Shown here: piece after piece, positions 43,168 to 51,184 of the stretch | How positions within the stretch are numbered: position 1 is the stretch's first letter | Layout of the letters: each line of letters starts with the position of its first letter | Assembly (NCBI GenBank): GCA_005808505.1 | Contig: SYLX01000018.1 | Location: forward strand, 1-61,589 | DNA: 61,589 nucleotides | From: Bdellovibrionales bacterium | GTDB taxonomy: Bacteria > Bdellovibrionota > Bdellovibrionia > Bdellovibrionales > JAMPXM01 | Direction: 5' to 3' | Program-made: the position numbers and the translations under genes | Notes under the pieces: generated by a model | Told to the model about the DNA's origin: nothing | Databases searched by the model: none | What the model saw: the letters and a program-made list of their open reading frames with translations, nothing else

Positions 43168-43193
43168 TGGTCACCGCATACAAAGCGTGACCA
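43168..43193 (+). promoter_or_regulatory. Leader hairpin touching the ribosome binding site
   Basis: TGGTCAC (43168-43174) pairs perfectly with GTGACCA (43187-43193) around a 12-nt loop. The last A of the stem is the first base of the AGGAGG ribosome site (43193-43198) for the gene starting at 43208. This could stabilise the mRNA or tune translation. Confidence 0.5.
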
Positions 43194-43207
43194 GGAGGTA
43201 ACACACC

Positions 43208-43510
43208 ATGAAATCACTTTTAGCATTGCTCGTTTTCGCATCTGCAGTTCCGGCTCTTGCTGAGGACACTCACTGTCCTCAGTACCACTGTCAGGCGGCG
43301 GCACGCGTTGATGGCTACGACATCGTAGGGATCGCTCGCGACGCTTTCACACTCGAACAGGCAGAATCTGAAGCTCTCGCAGACTGCGCTTATCAAGGTG
43401 GCGGCACTCGTTGCCGCATCGTATCTTGCGAGTACACTCCTAAACTCAACGTTTGGGGCGCTTGCATTGATGCGGGCTCGGGTTTGTTCAACAACATCGG
43501 CCGTTGGTAA
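43208..43510 (+). CDS. Small secreted Cys-rich protein (DUF4189-like)
   Basis: 100 residues with a signal peptide (about 1-18, PALAED) and six cysteines. The pattern of a self-contained repeat, FTLEQAESEALADCAYQGGGTRCRIVSC, resembles the DUF4189 module (Ala-rich helix, then C...GG..C). It is probably a periplasmic or secreted disulfide-bonded domain. The ribosome site is excellent (GGAGG), a leader hairpin sits against it, and a strong terminator follows, all signs of a well-expressed monocistronic gene. Confidence 0.75.
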   Translation: MKSLLALLVFASAVPALAEDTHCPQYHCQAAARVDGYDIVGIARDAFTLEQAESEALADCAYQGGGTRCRIVSCEYTPKLNVWGACIDAGSGLFNNIGRW

Positions 43511-43516
43511 CCCTCG

Positions 43517-43574
43517 AGCGACCGACACCTCAGGAGTTTTCTCTGAAGACTTTTGAAGTGTCGGTCGCTTTTTT
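43517..43574 (+). terminator. Rho-independent terminator with long branched stem
   Basis: AGCGACCGACAC (43517-43528) pairs with GTGTCGGTCGCT (43558-43569), 12 bp without mismatch, and runs into T6 (43569-43574). The 29-nt loop can form a small inner stem. Confidence 0.9.
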
Positions 43575-43788
43575 CCCCTCAACGTCGGATCAGTCGTTCT
43601 CCTTTCTTAAGCAGACCTTCTTAGATGCCAAATCGATGACGGCGATTTGATGGCATAGTTACTCGCCTTCACCTCACATCCTTAGTTTTTGCTCCAGTAA
43701 ATTTTGAAACGAAAATCTTTGCGACTGGACCTAGCTGCAATCGCTTGGCAAGGCAGCAGCATGCGCGCTAAAATTCGACTAAACCTTC

Positions 43789-43824
43789 CCAGTACAAACA
43801 ATCGCGCCAGTACAAACAATCGCG
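43789..43824. repeat. Two perfect tandem copies of an 18-bp unit
   Basis: CCAGTACAAACAATCGCG occurs at 43789-43806 and again at 43807-43824 with no mismatch, 25 bp upstream of the TTG start at 43850. It is either a recent slippage duplication or a doubled binding site. Confidence 0.9.
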
Positions 43825-43849
43825 ATTGAGTTAACGCTACGGACGAATT

Positions 43850-44740
43850 TTGAGAGAGAACAACGAAACCGACATTCTGGCGAACAATGATGCTCTGATG
43901 GCGACTTCGGCTCCGGAGCTCGCGAAGAAGCTGCACGATCTTCTTGATGCCGCGAAAGTGGAAACGATTGATTCCTCGCTGGCTCACGCCGTTTGTACTT
44001 TCCCCACAGATCCGGATCTTCAGCTTTGCTTGGTTCGATGGCTCACCTTCCAAAAACACCATGCACGAGCGATGGAAATCTTCTCGCGTTTGCTCAAGAG
44101 TGATTCAAAAAATTCGGATTATCATTGGTATTTCCCGCAAGTCTTTTTGGAAAACGAAGAACCTCAGATCGCCTTAAACCTGATCGAAGACCTCATTGCT
44201 ACTGACGCTGAGGTGGCTTGCTTTCACTCGGCCGCTGCAAGTTTGCGCCTCCTGCAATTAGGAGAACCCGAGGCCGTTGTACGGCCTTATCTCCGCGCAG
44301 CGCTTTATCTGGATGCTCATGATCTGATAGCCAAAACGATTGAGTATTCGTTGGCGAAACGGCATAGCGATAGCGCCGGAATGCGTTTTGCGATCGAAGC
44401 CCTGACTCGTTACCACCGGGAGCATCCGCTGGCAGCCCAGGTCCGGGCCAATCATATCGCCGAGTTTGATCCGCACGCGTCTGAGCAGATTGTAGACCTC
44501 ATGCGCGAGCATCCCAATGAGCACTACCTCGTCTTCTCGTATCTGCGAGCCCAGCAAGCGGTTTCACGGGCCTCGCTCAAGGTCGCAGCGCCGGTTGCCT
44601 CTGAACTCGCGGATTTGCAGACCTGGTTTCAAGAGGAGTGTTTAGTCATTTCGTGTTCGAACCTTTCGGCAGACGAACGCGCGGCCGCCTTCGAGAGATT
44701 AACGAGAGAGTTCAACGCAAAGATGAAGAGCGTAGAATAA
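43850..44740 (+). CDS. Hypothetical TPR-like helical protein
   Basis: 296 residues with no signal peptide. Helical pairs resemble tetratricopeptide-type repeats: RWLTFQKHHARAMEIFSRLL, YFPQVFLENEEPQIALNLIE and SAAASLRLLQLGEPEAVV. It is probably a cytoplasmic scaffold. The frame opens with TTG at 43850; an ATG at 43898 is the alternative, and neither has a clear ribosome site. It converges on the type III polyketide synthase gene with a 25-bp gap. Confidence 0.62.
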   Translation: MRENNETDILANNDALMATSAPELAKKLHDLLDAAKVETIDSSLAHAVCTFPTDPDLQLCLVRWLTFQKHHARAMEIFSRLLKSDSKNSDYHWYFPQVFLENEEPQIALNLIEDLIATDAEVACFHSAAASLRLLQLGEPEAVVRPYLRAALYLDAHDLIAKTIEYSLAKRHSDSAGMRFAIEALTRYHREHPLAAQVRANHIAEFDPHASEQIVDLMREHPNEHYLVFSYLRAQQAVSRASLKVAAPVASELADLQTWFQEECLVISCSNLSADERAAAFERLTREFNAKMKSVE

Positions 44741-44765
44741 AGCGCCGGGCGCTCGACGTTCGCTT

Positions 44766-45938
44766 CTAGAGTGTCTCGAAGACCGATCCAAAAATTGTAA
44801 GCCCGGGTCCGAAAGCAAAGCTCACAACGGGCGTCCCGCTAGGCACATTCGCTTCCAGAATCGAGTTCCAAACGTGAGGAAGCGTTGCCGACGACATATT
44901 CCCGCGCTCAAGCAAAATGCGCTTGCTGTATTGAGTTTGTTCGTCGGAGAGGCTCATGGCTTCTTGAACAGCCTGAATGATCTTGGGTCCGCCGGGATGA
45001 ATCGCAAAGATTCCGCGCGAGAGAAGACGCTCGGCACTTGTGCCCGCTTCCTCCGCGAGCCTCGCAAAGAAGATATTAATGGCGCCCTTAATTTTTTCGG
45101 GCACCTCGCGGGAGAGATTCATTTGCAGGCCCCACGCCTCAGGCGCCCAACTCATATCTTGATCAGATCCCGTTACGACTTTCTCCTTGATCGCCTGAAC
45201 ACGAAAGCCTGGTGAGTTCGTCTCGGAAAGCCGCGCGTTGTATTTGATATGTCCATCGGCAAATAGGCTTTGCACGACAATTTGCTCAGGCGTGTTAGCC
45301 GCAGGATTCATGTGCAATCCGCACATCTCGGTATGGACGATGTCGACATTAAACGCCTTCGGCTTCCCGGCGCTCGAGGTTCTAAAGGATTGTTTTGCGG
45401 CAATGAAACCTTCCGCAATCCTCACCGCGGGAAGAGCCGCGTAACAGCCCATGTGATAGGCGTGAGTCACGGCAACTTCATCTCCCCACTCACGCTTTGC
45501 GACAGCTAGCTGCGCAGCGCTCGGCGAGCGATAACCGGTACATGTGACATGCACCATGTGCGATGGCTTATCCGCCCGCGGTTGGTCATAGATCTGATCG
45601 AAGACTCGTGATGCGCGTTCGACGAAGAACCGCGTTCTCGTCCCGATATCCGAACCAGACTTTTGATGATCGTGAACGGGATAAATCCTTGCTCGAGCAA
45701 AATCTGCGAATTGGATATCATCGCATTCAAAAGAGCGCTTCGCGATCATCGACTCACGAACGGCGTACCGACCGAAAATTTTTTCGTATTGCTCAGGTGA
45801 GAGAGAGTCTTCGGCACCAAAAACTTCTCGTGTAGCCAAGTGTCGCCGTAGCGTCCATTGGTTCAGATCGCTTTGAGAAGCTTCGTTCGGAGGACGTACT
45901 ACTTGAAAGTCCGATAGGACGATTCCACGCTCGTTCAT
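44766..45938 (-). CDS. Type III polyketide synthase (chalcone/alkylresorcinol synthase-like)
   Basis: 390 residues, the normal length. The catalytic triad is visible: Cys165 in YHMGCYAALPA, His314 in FAIHPGGPK and Asn347 in RGNMSSATLPH. The C-terminal GPGLTIFGS matches the family ending (GFGPGLT). It condenses malonyl-CoA onto an acyl starter, typically giving alkylresorcinols, alkylpyrones or similar phenolic lipids in bacteria. No partner methyltransferase, hydroxylase or acyl-CoA ligase is adjacent; the closest methyltransferase is 3 kb away. The GGGAGG site touches the ATG directly, which is an unusually short spacing. Confidence 0.9.
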   Translation of the reverse strand: MNERGIVLSDFQVVRPPNEASQSDLNQWTLRRHLATREVFGAEDSLSPEQYEKIFGRYAVRESMIAKRSFECDDIQFADFARARIYPVHDHQKSGSDIGTRTRFFVERASRVFDQIYDQPRADKPSHMVHVTCTGYRSPSAAQLAVAKREWGDEVAVTHAYHMGCYAALPAVRIAEGFIAAKQSFRTSSAGKPKAFNVDIVHTEMCGLHMNPAANTPEQIVVQSLFADGHIKYNARLSETNSPGFRVQAIKEKVVTGSDQDMSWAPEAWGLQMNLSREVPEKIKGAINIFFARLAEEAGTSAERLLSRGIFAIHPGGPKIIQAVQEAMSLSDEQTQYSKRILLERGNMSSATLPHVWNSILEANVPSGTPVVSFAFGPGLTIFGSVFETL

Positions 45939-46221
45939 CCTCCCTGGTTAACAGAGGGGATCGTGCTTCTACAACCCTCGGTGCCGATTGCGACAGGAAG
46001 AGCGAGGAGATTACGCAAACTTTCACACAATTCAGTTCAAGAATTCAGAGTTACACAGTGGAAAAACGCAACAGACGCCAAAGGCACTGGGGCAAATCTC
46101 CAGCGCTTTGAACTGGGCACCCGTTTAATTTTAACTGAGTCTTACTGCCCGACGGTTCACGGTTTGCTAGACGATGTCTGCAAGCCCAGGACTGGGTGCC
46201 TTAACTTCAGGAGGAAATCGA

Positions 46222-46617
46222 ATGGCTAACGGACAACGTAAACACAAGAATTCGGATAAAGTGAAGAACCTTAATCTCGAACAATCTCCAGAACTCGAAT
46301 CAGGAGCGGAGACCTTCGACGAGATGACGACACAGGGTTACGAAGAAGTTGGTCAACCCGCTCAGATCACAAAATCGTCGTATGCCGATCAATTGCCACC
46401 CGTCGTGCAAGATGCTTATCGCTTTCTTGACGGCGAACCGGTGAAAGCGGCACTCCTTGGCGCAGCGATCGGCGGGCTCGTGGGCAGCGTGATCGCAACT
46501 GAAAAAGGTCGGTCGCTTGTAAAGCTCGGGCTTACCTACGCGAACCCGCTTTTGACGAACTATGCACGCGAAGTCGCAGGTAAAATCGCAACTGGCGAAA
46601 AGAACCTGCTCGGCTAA
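46222..46617 (+). CDS. Hypothetical protein with glycine-zipper membrane segment
   Basis: 131 residues. The N-terminal 70 are charged and disordered. A hydrophobic glycine-zipper stretch follows (about 78-95, ALLGAAIGGLVGSVIATEKG), then an amphipathic tail. Such zippers are found in small membrane-associated or pore-like proteins. No family is recognised. The ATG at 46222 has AGGAGG 7 nt upstream; a frame to 46174 is not needed. It is divergent from the polyketide synthase gene. Confidence 0.65.
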   Translation: MANGQRKHKNSDKVKNLNLEQSPELESGAETFDEMTTQGYEEVGQPAQITKSSYADQLPPVVQDAYRFLDGEPVKAALLGAAIGGLVGSVIATEKGRSLVKLGLTYANPLLTNYAREVAGKIATGEKNLLG

Positions 46618-46653
46618 GACTTCATTTCATTGATATCTCATTGATGCACACGG

Positions 46654-46686
46654 AAGGGATCGTTGCGGATCTAGCAGCGATCCCTT
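46654..46686 (+). terminator. Probable rho-independent terminator
   Basis: AAGGGATCG (46654-46662) pairs with CGATCCCTT (46678-46686) and an inner TGC/GCA pair shortens the loop. The T-rich TTTGTTATT follows on the plus strand, so it serves the gene ending at 46617. Confidence 0.65.
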
Positions 46687-46688
46687 TG

Positions 46689-47090
46689 TTATTTCTGGAT
46701 TGCCCCGAGTTGCTTCCACTCACAGATCAAACTTTCGCCGTGACTGAGTTCACCAGCGAAAGCTCCCGTTAATTTGGATTGGAACGTTTCGGAAAGTCGA
46801 TTGAAGACCAGAACTTCACCGTCGATGAAAGGTCCATCCGCAACAAGCATGTCGATTCGTAAGCCGAGTGGCGTGCCACTAGCGGAAAAGCTAGATCGAT
46901 TCACGGCAGTTCCTCGGTAAAAAAGATGTGCCCGCGCGTCTTCCAACCGAACACCCACTTCTGCCCGCTCAACACCTTGTCCACGCGATGGGCCACAGCT
47001 AATATCAAAATCCGCCTCGATCGGCGCGGCGAGCACAGGACTCAAAGCCGAAATGGAAAACAAAAGTGCAGTGACTGCGAGCTTAATCAT
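46689..47090 (-). CDS. Hypothetical exported protein
   Basis: 133 residues with a signal peptide (about 1-21, SPVLAAP) and a beta-rich domain with two cysteines (DISCGPS and LICEWK) that likely form one disulfide. No family is recognised. The ATG at 47090 has AGGTGG upstream. It may be in one operon with the upstream lipoprotein gene, 131 bp away. Confidence 0.62.
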   Translation of the reverse strand: MIKLAVTALLFSISALSPVLAAPIEADFDISCGPSRGQGVERAEVGVRLEDARAHLFYRGTAVNRSSFSASGTPLGLRIDMLVADGPFIDGEVLVFNRLSETFQSKLTGAFAGELSHGESLICEWKQLGAIQK

Positions 47091-47221
47091 ATAACCACCT
47101 GTCTCAATTTGAGATGCAGGTTTCGCGCCGCAGATCGCTTCGAAACCTCGCGGTTTTCAGCTCATCATGCCGTCGATAAATTCGACAGGTGTTGATTTGT
47201 CTGCGGTACGGGAAAGGCGCG

Positions 47222-47602
47222 TTAGTGCTTACAAAATTCCGAGTTTTCTTTGCCCCAGATCTGTTGGTACTCGCCCGTTTTACACAGCTCACGATTTTGA
47301 TAGTCATCGCTTGAGCGGCAAACGCCTTTAGTGAAAGCACTGCCGCGCGAGCAATCCCGCGGTCCGCTCGCTGTCTTCTTTACGCACCGAAACGTTTTAA
47401 AGCTGAGGTCGAAAAGCTTCGTGCCGACGATCGGTGTCTTCTTTGCTTCGAATTCAACTTCATAGCCCGTCCCAAATTTTGAGGGGCAGAAAACTTGTTG
47501 AGCTGCGCCGGAGCTTCCGCCCGCGTTTTTCGCAGGAGTAACGCAGCCGACAACGAAAAGGAGCAAAATCAGTAAGGAAAAGAATGGAGCCGGAATCATC
47601 AT
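47222..47602 (-). CDS. Hypothetical Cys-rich lipoprotein
   Basis: About 126 residues. A signal peptide with a standard lipobox (LFVVGC) is followed by a Gly/Ser linker and a domain with seven cysteines (VFCPSK, FRCVKK, RDCSRG, GVCRSS, ELCKTG, EFCKH), probably disulfide-rich. No family is recognised. The start is uncertain: ATG 47602 or 47599 gives a compact signal peptide but lacks a ribosome site, and TTG 47641 is a weaker option. Confidence 0.6.
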   Translation of the reverse strand: MMIPAPFFSLLILLLFVVGCVTPAKNAGGSSGAAQQVFCPSKFGTGYEVEFEAKKTPIVGTKLFDLSFKTFRCVKKTASGPRDCSRGSAFTKGVCRSSDDYQNRELCKTGEYQQIWGKENSEFCKH

Positions 47603-47682
47603 CGATGATTCTAGATCGATCGACCTAGCAGTCGCCAACACCTTTTTTGATGAGTGCCATGAAGGATCAAAACTCCTCGGCT

Positions 47683-48696
47683 TCAGTTCTGAAGATGGCT
47701 CACGATCTGCGCAATCATCGCATCAAACTTAGGATGATTTTTGCGACGCTGAAAGGAGTGACCGATGTCCTCACTCTCGTCGTAAATAAGCGTCTTGGCC
47801 CCCGCGTATCGCGCCTTCGCGTATTTAATTGCAAAATCGTTGTCGATGATTTCATCGGCATGCGAAACGACGAGAAGGAGCGATGCTGAAGAGACTTGGG
47901 TCGTTGGTATCTTAAAAAGGCTTTGCGCATCGAAAACTTTTTGAAGAGCTAACATCGGGACCTGGGCTTCGACTTCACCTGAAGCTGGTTCTTCTAAAGG
48001 CAGGAATCCGTACGGATCAACTCCAAGTTCTGATGCGAGCGTCGAAATGCTTGCGACTGGCAAAGCGTCGGCGAGATTACCGATGCCGAGGTCCATCAAT
48101 AGGCTAGCCGAACGGTAAAATGGCGCCATGCTCACGACTTTGTCGATCCCGTTGAGCCGACCACTTGCAACTTCGTCTGTAACCAAGGCGCCGCCAAAAC
48201 TATGACCGAGGAGAGATACCTTTGAGTTGCAAGCTTTCGCGATTTCAACGGTCTCATTCACCGATTCACGCCAATCGTCCACATCAACGAGATTTCCGGC
48301 TTCGCCGTCGCTTCCGTAGCCGCGCAGAAGCGGCGCGAAGACCGTAAAGCCTTTTGCGGAAAGCGCAAGAATCAAGTCGCGCTGATTGTGCGGAGAGGAG
48401 TTGAATCCGTGAACGATCACAATCGCGTGGCCAAGTGTGCCCTTGACGAAAACAGATTGCAGCTTTGCAGTAGGAACTGGGCGCCCATTCTCTTGATACC
48501 AAGCATTTTGACGAGATTTGAATGAATTGAACCGATCTTCTTCATCTTCACAGGAAGCTGAGAGTGAAGCCGTAGTCTTTGCACTTCCGCCATCAGAAGA
48601 AGAAGCTGAGCAACCGATCAGCCCGGCCATCGCGACTAAGAAACCTGCAGCCTTCAATTTTGACTTCAATTCTTCTGTGTAAGCATGAACCGACAT
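47683..48696 (-). CDS. Alpha/beta-hydrolase lipoprotein (esterase/lipase-like)
   Basis: 337 residues. A signal peptide with lipobox GLIGC (Cys29) is followed by a Ser/Thr linker and an alpha/beta-hydrolase fold: oxyanion loop VHGFNSSPH, nucleophile Ser in LLGHSFGG, acid in VSHADEIID and His in DIGHSF. It should hydrolyse an ester or lipid in the periplasm or at the outer membrane. ATG 48696 is chosen because it gives the signal peptide; the frame is open to 48819 but that part is unlike a protein leader. The ribosome site is weak. Confidence 0.82.
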   Translation of the reverse strand: MSVHAYTEELKSKLKAAGFLVAMAGLIGCSASSSDGGSAKTTASLSASCEDEEDRFNSFKSRQNAWYQENGRPVPTAKLQSVFVKGTLGHAIVIVHGFNSSPHNQRDLILALSAKGFTVFAPLLRGYGSDGEAGNLVDVDDWRESVNETVEIAKACNSKVSLLGHSFGGALVTDEVASGRLNGIDKVVSMAPFYRSASLLMDLGIGNLADALPVASISTLASELGVDPYGFLPLEEPASGEVEAQVPMLALQKVFDAQSLFKIPTTQVSSASLLLVVSHADEIIDNDFAIKYAKARYAGAKTLIYDESEDIGHSFQRRKNHPKFDAMIAQIVSHLQN

Positions 48697-49082
48697 CTTG
48701 TTTCTTTCAGAGTCACTCGCTCGTCGCGACTCGAGACGAAGGTTGTTCGGCGAAAAAGAAAATCGCGCTTCTCGCGACGAGATTTCTACAGCTGCGATCG
48801 GAGAAGTTTCAATGGACATGCCGCGCGAAATCGATGGAGCAAAGTCGCCGTGAACAACTCGCGAACAGCCGTTGATCGGCTGTCAAATCGTTGAACACCC
48901 GAGGGGTCGCGGGAGCCATGATGATACGAGTTTCCGTTGGAAATATGGCAACTTAGGTGCGTCTCACTCTGGGAACAGCCCAGGGACAAAATTTGACTCT
49001 GTCTGCTCGGGACCTTTACGCTTTAGGTATAACTCGACTCGAAACTCACAATCAGTCACCTAGGACTTTAGGAGAACTGCTT
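48697..49082. other. Divergent intergenic region with a hairpin
   Basis: 386 bp between the hydrolase gene (minus) and the LolA-like gene (plus). ACAGCCG (48865-48871) and CGGCTGT (48877-48883) form a perfect 7-bp hairpin. The frame upstream of both starts is open for some distance on each strand, but without ribosome sites or protein-like composition. Promoters for both directions must lie here; I cannot point to convincing boxes. Confidence 0.4.
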
Positions 49083-49889
49083 ATGCTTCACAGCCACTTG
49101 TCGCGCGCATTCTTTCTGCTGCCCGTCGCTGGAGTCCTCGTTCTTACTTCTTCGCTCTCGCAGGCAAAAGACAACGAATCCGCCAAGGCAAAAGGACTGA
49201 AGATCGCAAAGATTTGCGACGAAGCGGCCCGTGGTTACAAGGGAGAGAAATCGTCCGTAATGATGGAAATCGCAAGCGCTCATGGCGATAAACTCTCGCG
49301 CAAAATTTCTCTCAATAAAGCGGAACTCAGCCAAGACGAAGAGACTTCGATGCTTACCGTTCTTTCGCCTGCGGACGTGAAGAACACAAAGCTCCTGACT
49401 CGCGGTAAATCCGAAAGCGAAGATGATCAATGGCTCTATCTCCCCGCGATGAAGCGAGTTAAGCGCATCAGCTCGCAGCTTAAAACCGGATCGTTCATGG
49501 GCAGCGAGTTCACCTACGAAGATCTGGGTACCAAAGACATCGCCCGGTACGACCACATCTTCGTTCGCGAAGACGAAGTCAACGGTCGTCCAGTCTGGGT
49601 CTTGGAACAAAAACCCCGCAGCGAGAGTGGCTACTTGCGTGAAGTTGTCTGGTACGATCAAGAGTACAAGGCACCTGTAAAAATCGAATTCTTCGATCGC
49701 AAAAACGAGCCTCTCAAAGTTGCAGAGTTTTCTTCTTACAAGCGCTTTGGAGATCGTTGGTGGAGACCGACGAAAATCTCGATGAAAAACCTCCAGAACC
49801 GTAAGTCATCGGTGATGACTTGGGAGAAACGGCAAGTCGGTTTACGTCTTCCGGCTTCGTCGTTTGAAAGCGAAAATCTGAAAGAGTAA
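49083..49889 (+). CDS. LolA-like outer-membrane lipoprotein-sorting protein (PF17131 type)
   Basis: 268 residues with a signal peptide (about 1-28, SLSQAK). The mature protein has the half-barrel pattern of periplasmic lipid carriers: SRKISLNKAELSQDEETSML, DDQWLYLPAMKRVKRISSQ, SFMGSEFTYEDL and VVWYDQEYKAPVKIEFFD. The MKRVKRI and SFMGS-FTYEDL signatures match the outer-membrane lipoprotein-sorting family that accompanies RND exporters. It likely shuttles lipids or hydrophobic cargo across the periplasm. The start has AGGAGA 8 nt upstream. It heads an operon with a barrel and an RND exporter. Confidence 0.87.
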   Translation: MLHSHLSRAFFLLPVAGVLVLTSSLSQAKDNESAKAKGLKIAKICDEAARGYKGEKSSVMMEIASAHGDKLSRKISLNKAELSQDEETSMLTVLSPADVKNTKLLTRGKSESEDDQWLYLPAMKRVKRISSQLKTGSFMGSEFTYEDLGTKDIARYDHIFVREDEVNGRPVWVLEQKPRSESGYLREVVWYDQEYKAPVKIEFFDRKNEPLKVAEFSSYKRFGDRWWRPTKISMKNLQNRKSSVMTWEKRQVGLRLPASSFESENLKE

Positions 49890-49900
49890 TTCCTTGGAGA

Positions 49901-51172
49901 TTGGATTCAGCTTTGATTCTGCTTCTTCGTTGGTTCTTGATGCTCACGTTGGTTGTCACTTGGTCTGAAACTCTCCTCGCAAAGATCAACGGCTCCGTTT
50001 CGACGGAGTTGCGGGTCTTCGGGAACGATGATCGATCCTCCACCGCCGATACGAACCTAACGGTCGCGGGGGATATCGACATTCAACTGAAGAAACGTTC
50101 ATTCGAGGCAAGATTCTGGAATAAGGGGCGGTACGATCTTCTTGATCCGAACCGCTACTTGTTTTTGCCGAATGAGAATTGGCTTGGGTATCAACGTCCG
50201 ACTCTTCGCTTAAGAGCCGGCTACCAAATAGAAGATTGGTCAATGACAGAAATTTTCCGCCCTTCCGATGTCTTCAACGCTCGCAACTGGGATTCCGAGA
50301 TCCAAGATCTCGAGAAGATCGGTGAAATGGCGTTGAGCGCACGCGTGCAGGCGCTTGGCGGATTCATTTCGGCGTACTTCATGCCGCTCTTCTTCGCCCC
50401 GAGCTATCCCGTGGAGTCCGTTCGTTTGAATCCTGTCCCGCCGGAGTTGAAACTCGGGGGACCAGCTTTTGCGAATCCGAAAGGCGGCTTGGGTCTTCAT
50501 AACGAATTTGCCGATCAATTTGCATTTCGCTACTCAACTCACTTGGGCCCCGCCGATCTTGCCGTTCATTACATCAATCACATCGACCGCTCGCAGCCGA
50601 TCTTGATGGTCGTACCTGGACAGCAGGCAAGATTGCTTTTCTTTCCTGTGACCCAGATCGGACTGACGTCGGCTGTAGCGCTCGGCGCGTGGGTTTTGAA
50701 ATTCGATGCGACCGCTCGCGCCTTCAAAAAGAGTTTGCCGAACCCGCTTCTTCAATCTTTCTCGCCTGGTGATCACACGACGGTTGCAACTGGTTTTGAA
50801 CGCACAATGAGCTTTGATAGCGGAGCCGAGCTCACGGTGTTCGCGGAATACCAAAAAGTGATCGCCGCGAGCGAATCGAGAAGCTCAAATCTCAGTGTTT
50901 TTCAAAACGATCTCGCAACCGGCGCGCGTTGGACTCGCGGCGATGAGGCCGGCACGACGGTGCGCGGCCTCATGATTAACGATCTTTCACTCCCCGCCGG
51001 ACGCGAAATCGTGGCGGTCCTAGATTTTCAGCGTCGCTTCGGCGCGGATTACAAACTCACCGTTGGCTACCGCGCCTTCATAGCCGGTACCAGCTCGGAC
51101 ACAGCGACTGAAGGTTTAGCTGCTTACGATAAAGCTGACCACGCTTACTTAAACGTTGCGAAACACTTTTAA
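49901..51172 (+). CDS. Outer-membrane beta-barrel protein partnered with the RND exporter
   Basis: 423 residues with a signal peptide (about 1-27) and then long alternating amphipathic strands with aromatic belts and a C-terminal Phe (LNVAKHF), as in outer-membrane barrels; the plan resembles DUF1302-type proteins. It probably gives the exporter its path into or through the outer membrane. The start is uncertain: TTG 49901 abuts GGAGA and TTG 49913 is 12 nt from it. It lies 11 bp after the LolA-like gene and 12 bp before the exporter gene. Confidence 0.75.
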   Translation: MDSALILLLRWFLMLTLVVTWSETLLAKINGSVSTELRVFGNDDRSSTADTNLTVAGDIDIQLKKRSFEARFWNKGRYDLLDPNRYLFLPNENWLGYQRPTLRLRAGYQIEDWSMTEIFRPSDVFNARNWDSEIQDLEKIGEMALSARVQALGGFISAYFMPLFFAPSYPVESVRLNPVPPELKLGGPAFANPKGGLGLHNEFADQFAFRYSTHLGPADLAVHYINHIDRSQPILMVVPGQQARLLFFPVTQIGLTSAVALGAWVLKFDATARAFKKSLPNPLLQSFSPGDHTTVATGFERTMSFDSGAELTVFAEYQKVIAASESRSSNLSVFQNDLATGARWTRGDEAGTTVRGLMINDLSLPAGREIVAVLDFQRRFGADYKLTVGYRAFIAGTSSDTATEGLAAYDKADHAYLNVAKHF

Positions 51173-51184
51173 CGGGGTTCGAAC

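Larger units (their letters stand above)
43511..43849. other. Intergenic region: terminator, then an 18-bp tandem duplication
   Basis: 339 bp. The first 65 bp hold the terminator of the small secreted protein gene. The segment 43580-43788 shows no credible gene. Just before the next gene there are two exact copies of an 18-bp sequence (43789-43824). Nothing else is recognised. Confidence 0.5.

Noticed and set aside
48970-49035. Promoter TTGACT...TATAAC upstream of the LolA-like gene
   Set aside because: The two boxes are about 29 bp apart, and the hexamer at the right spacing (TTACGC) is a poor -10.
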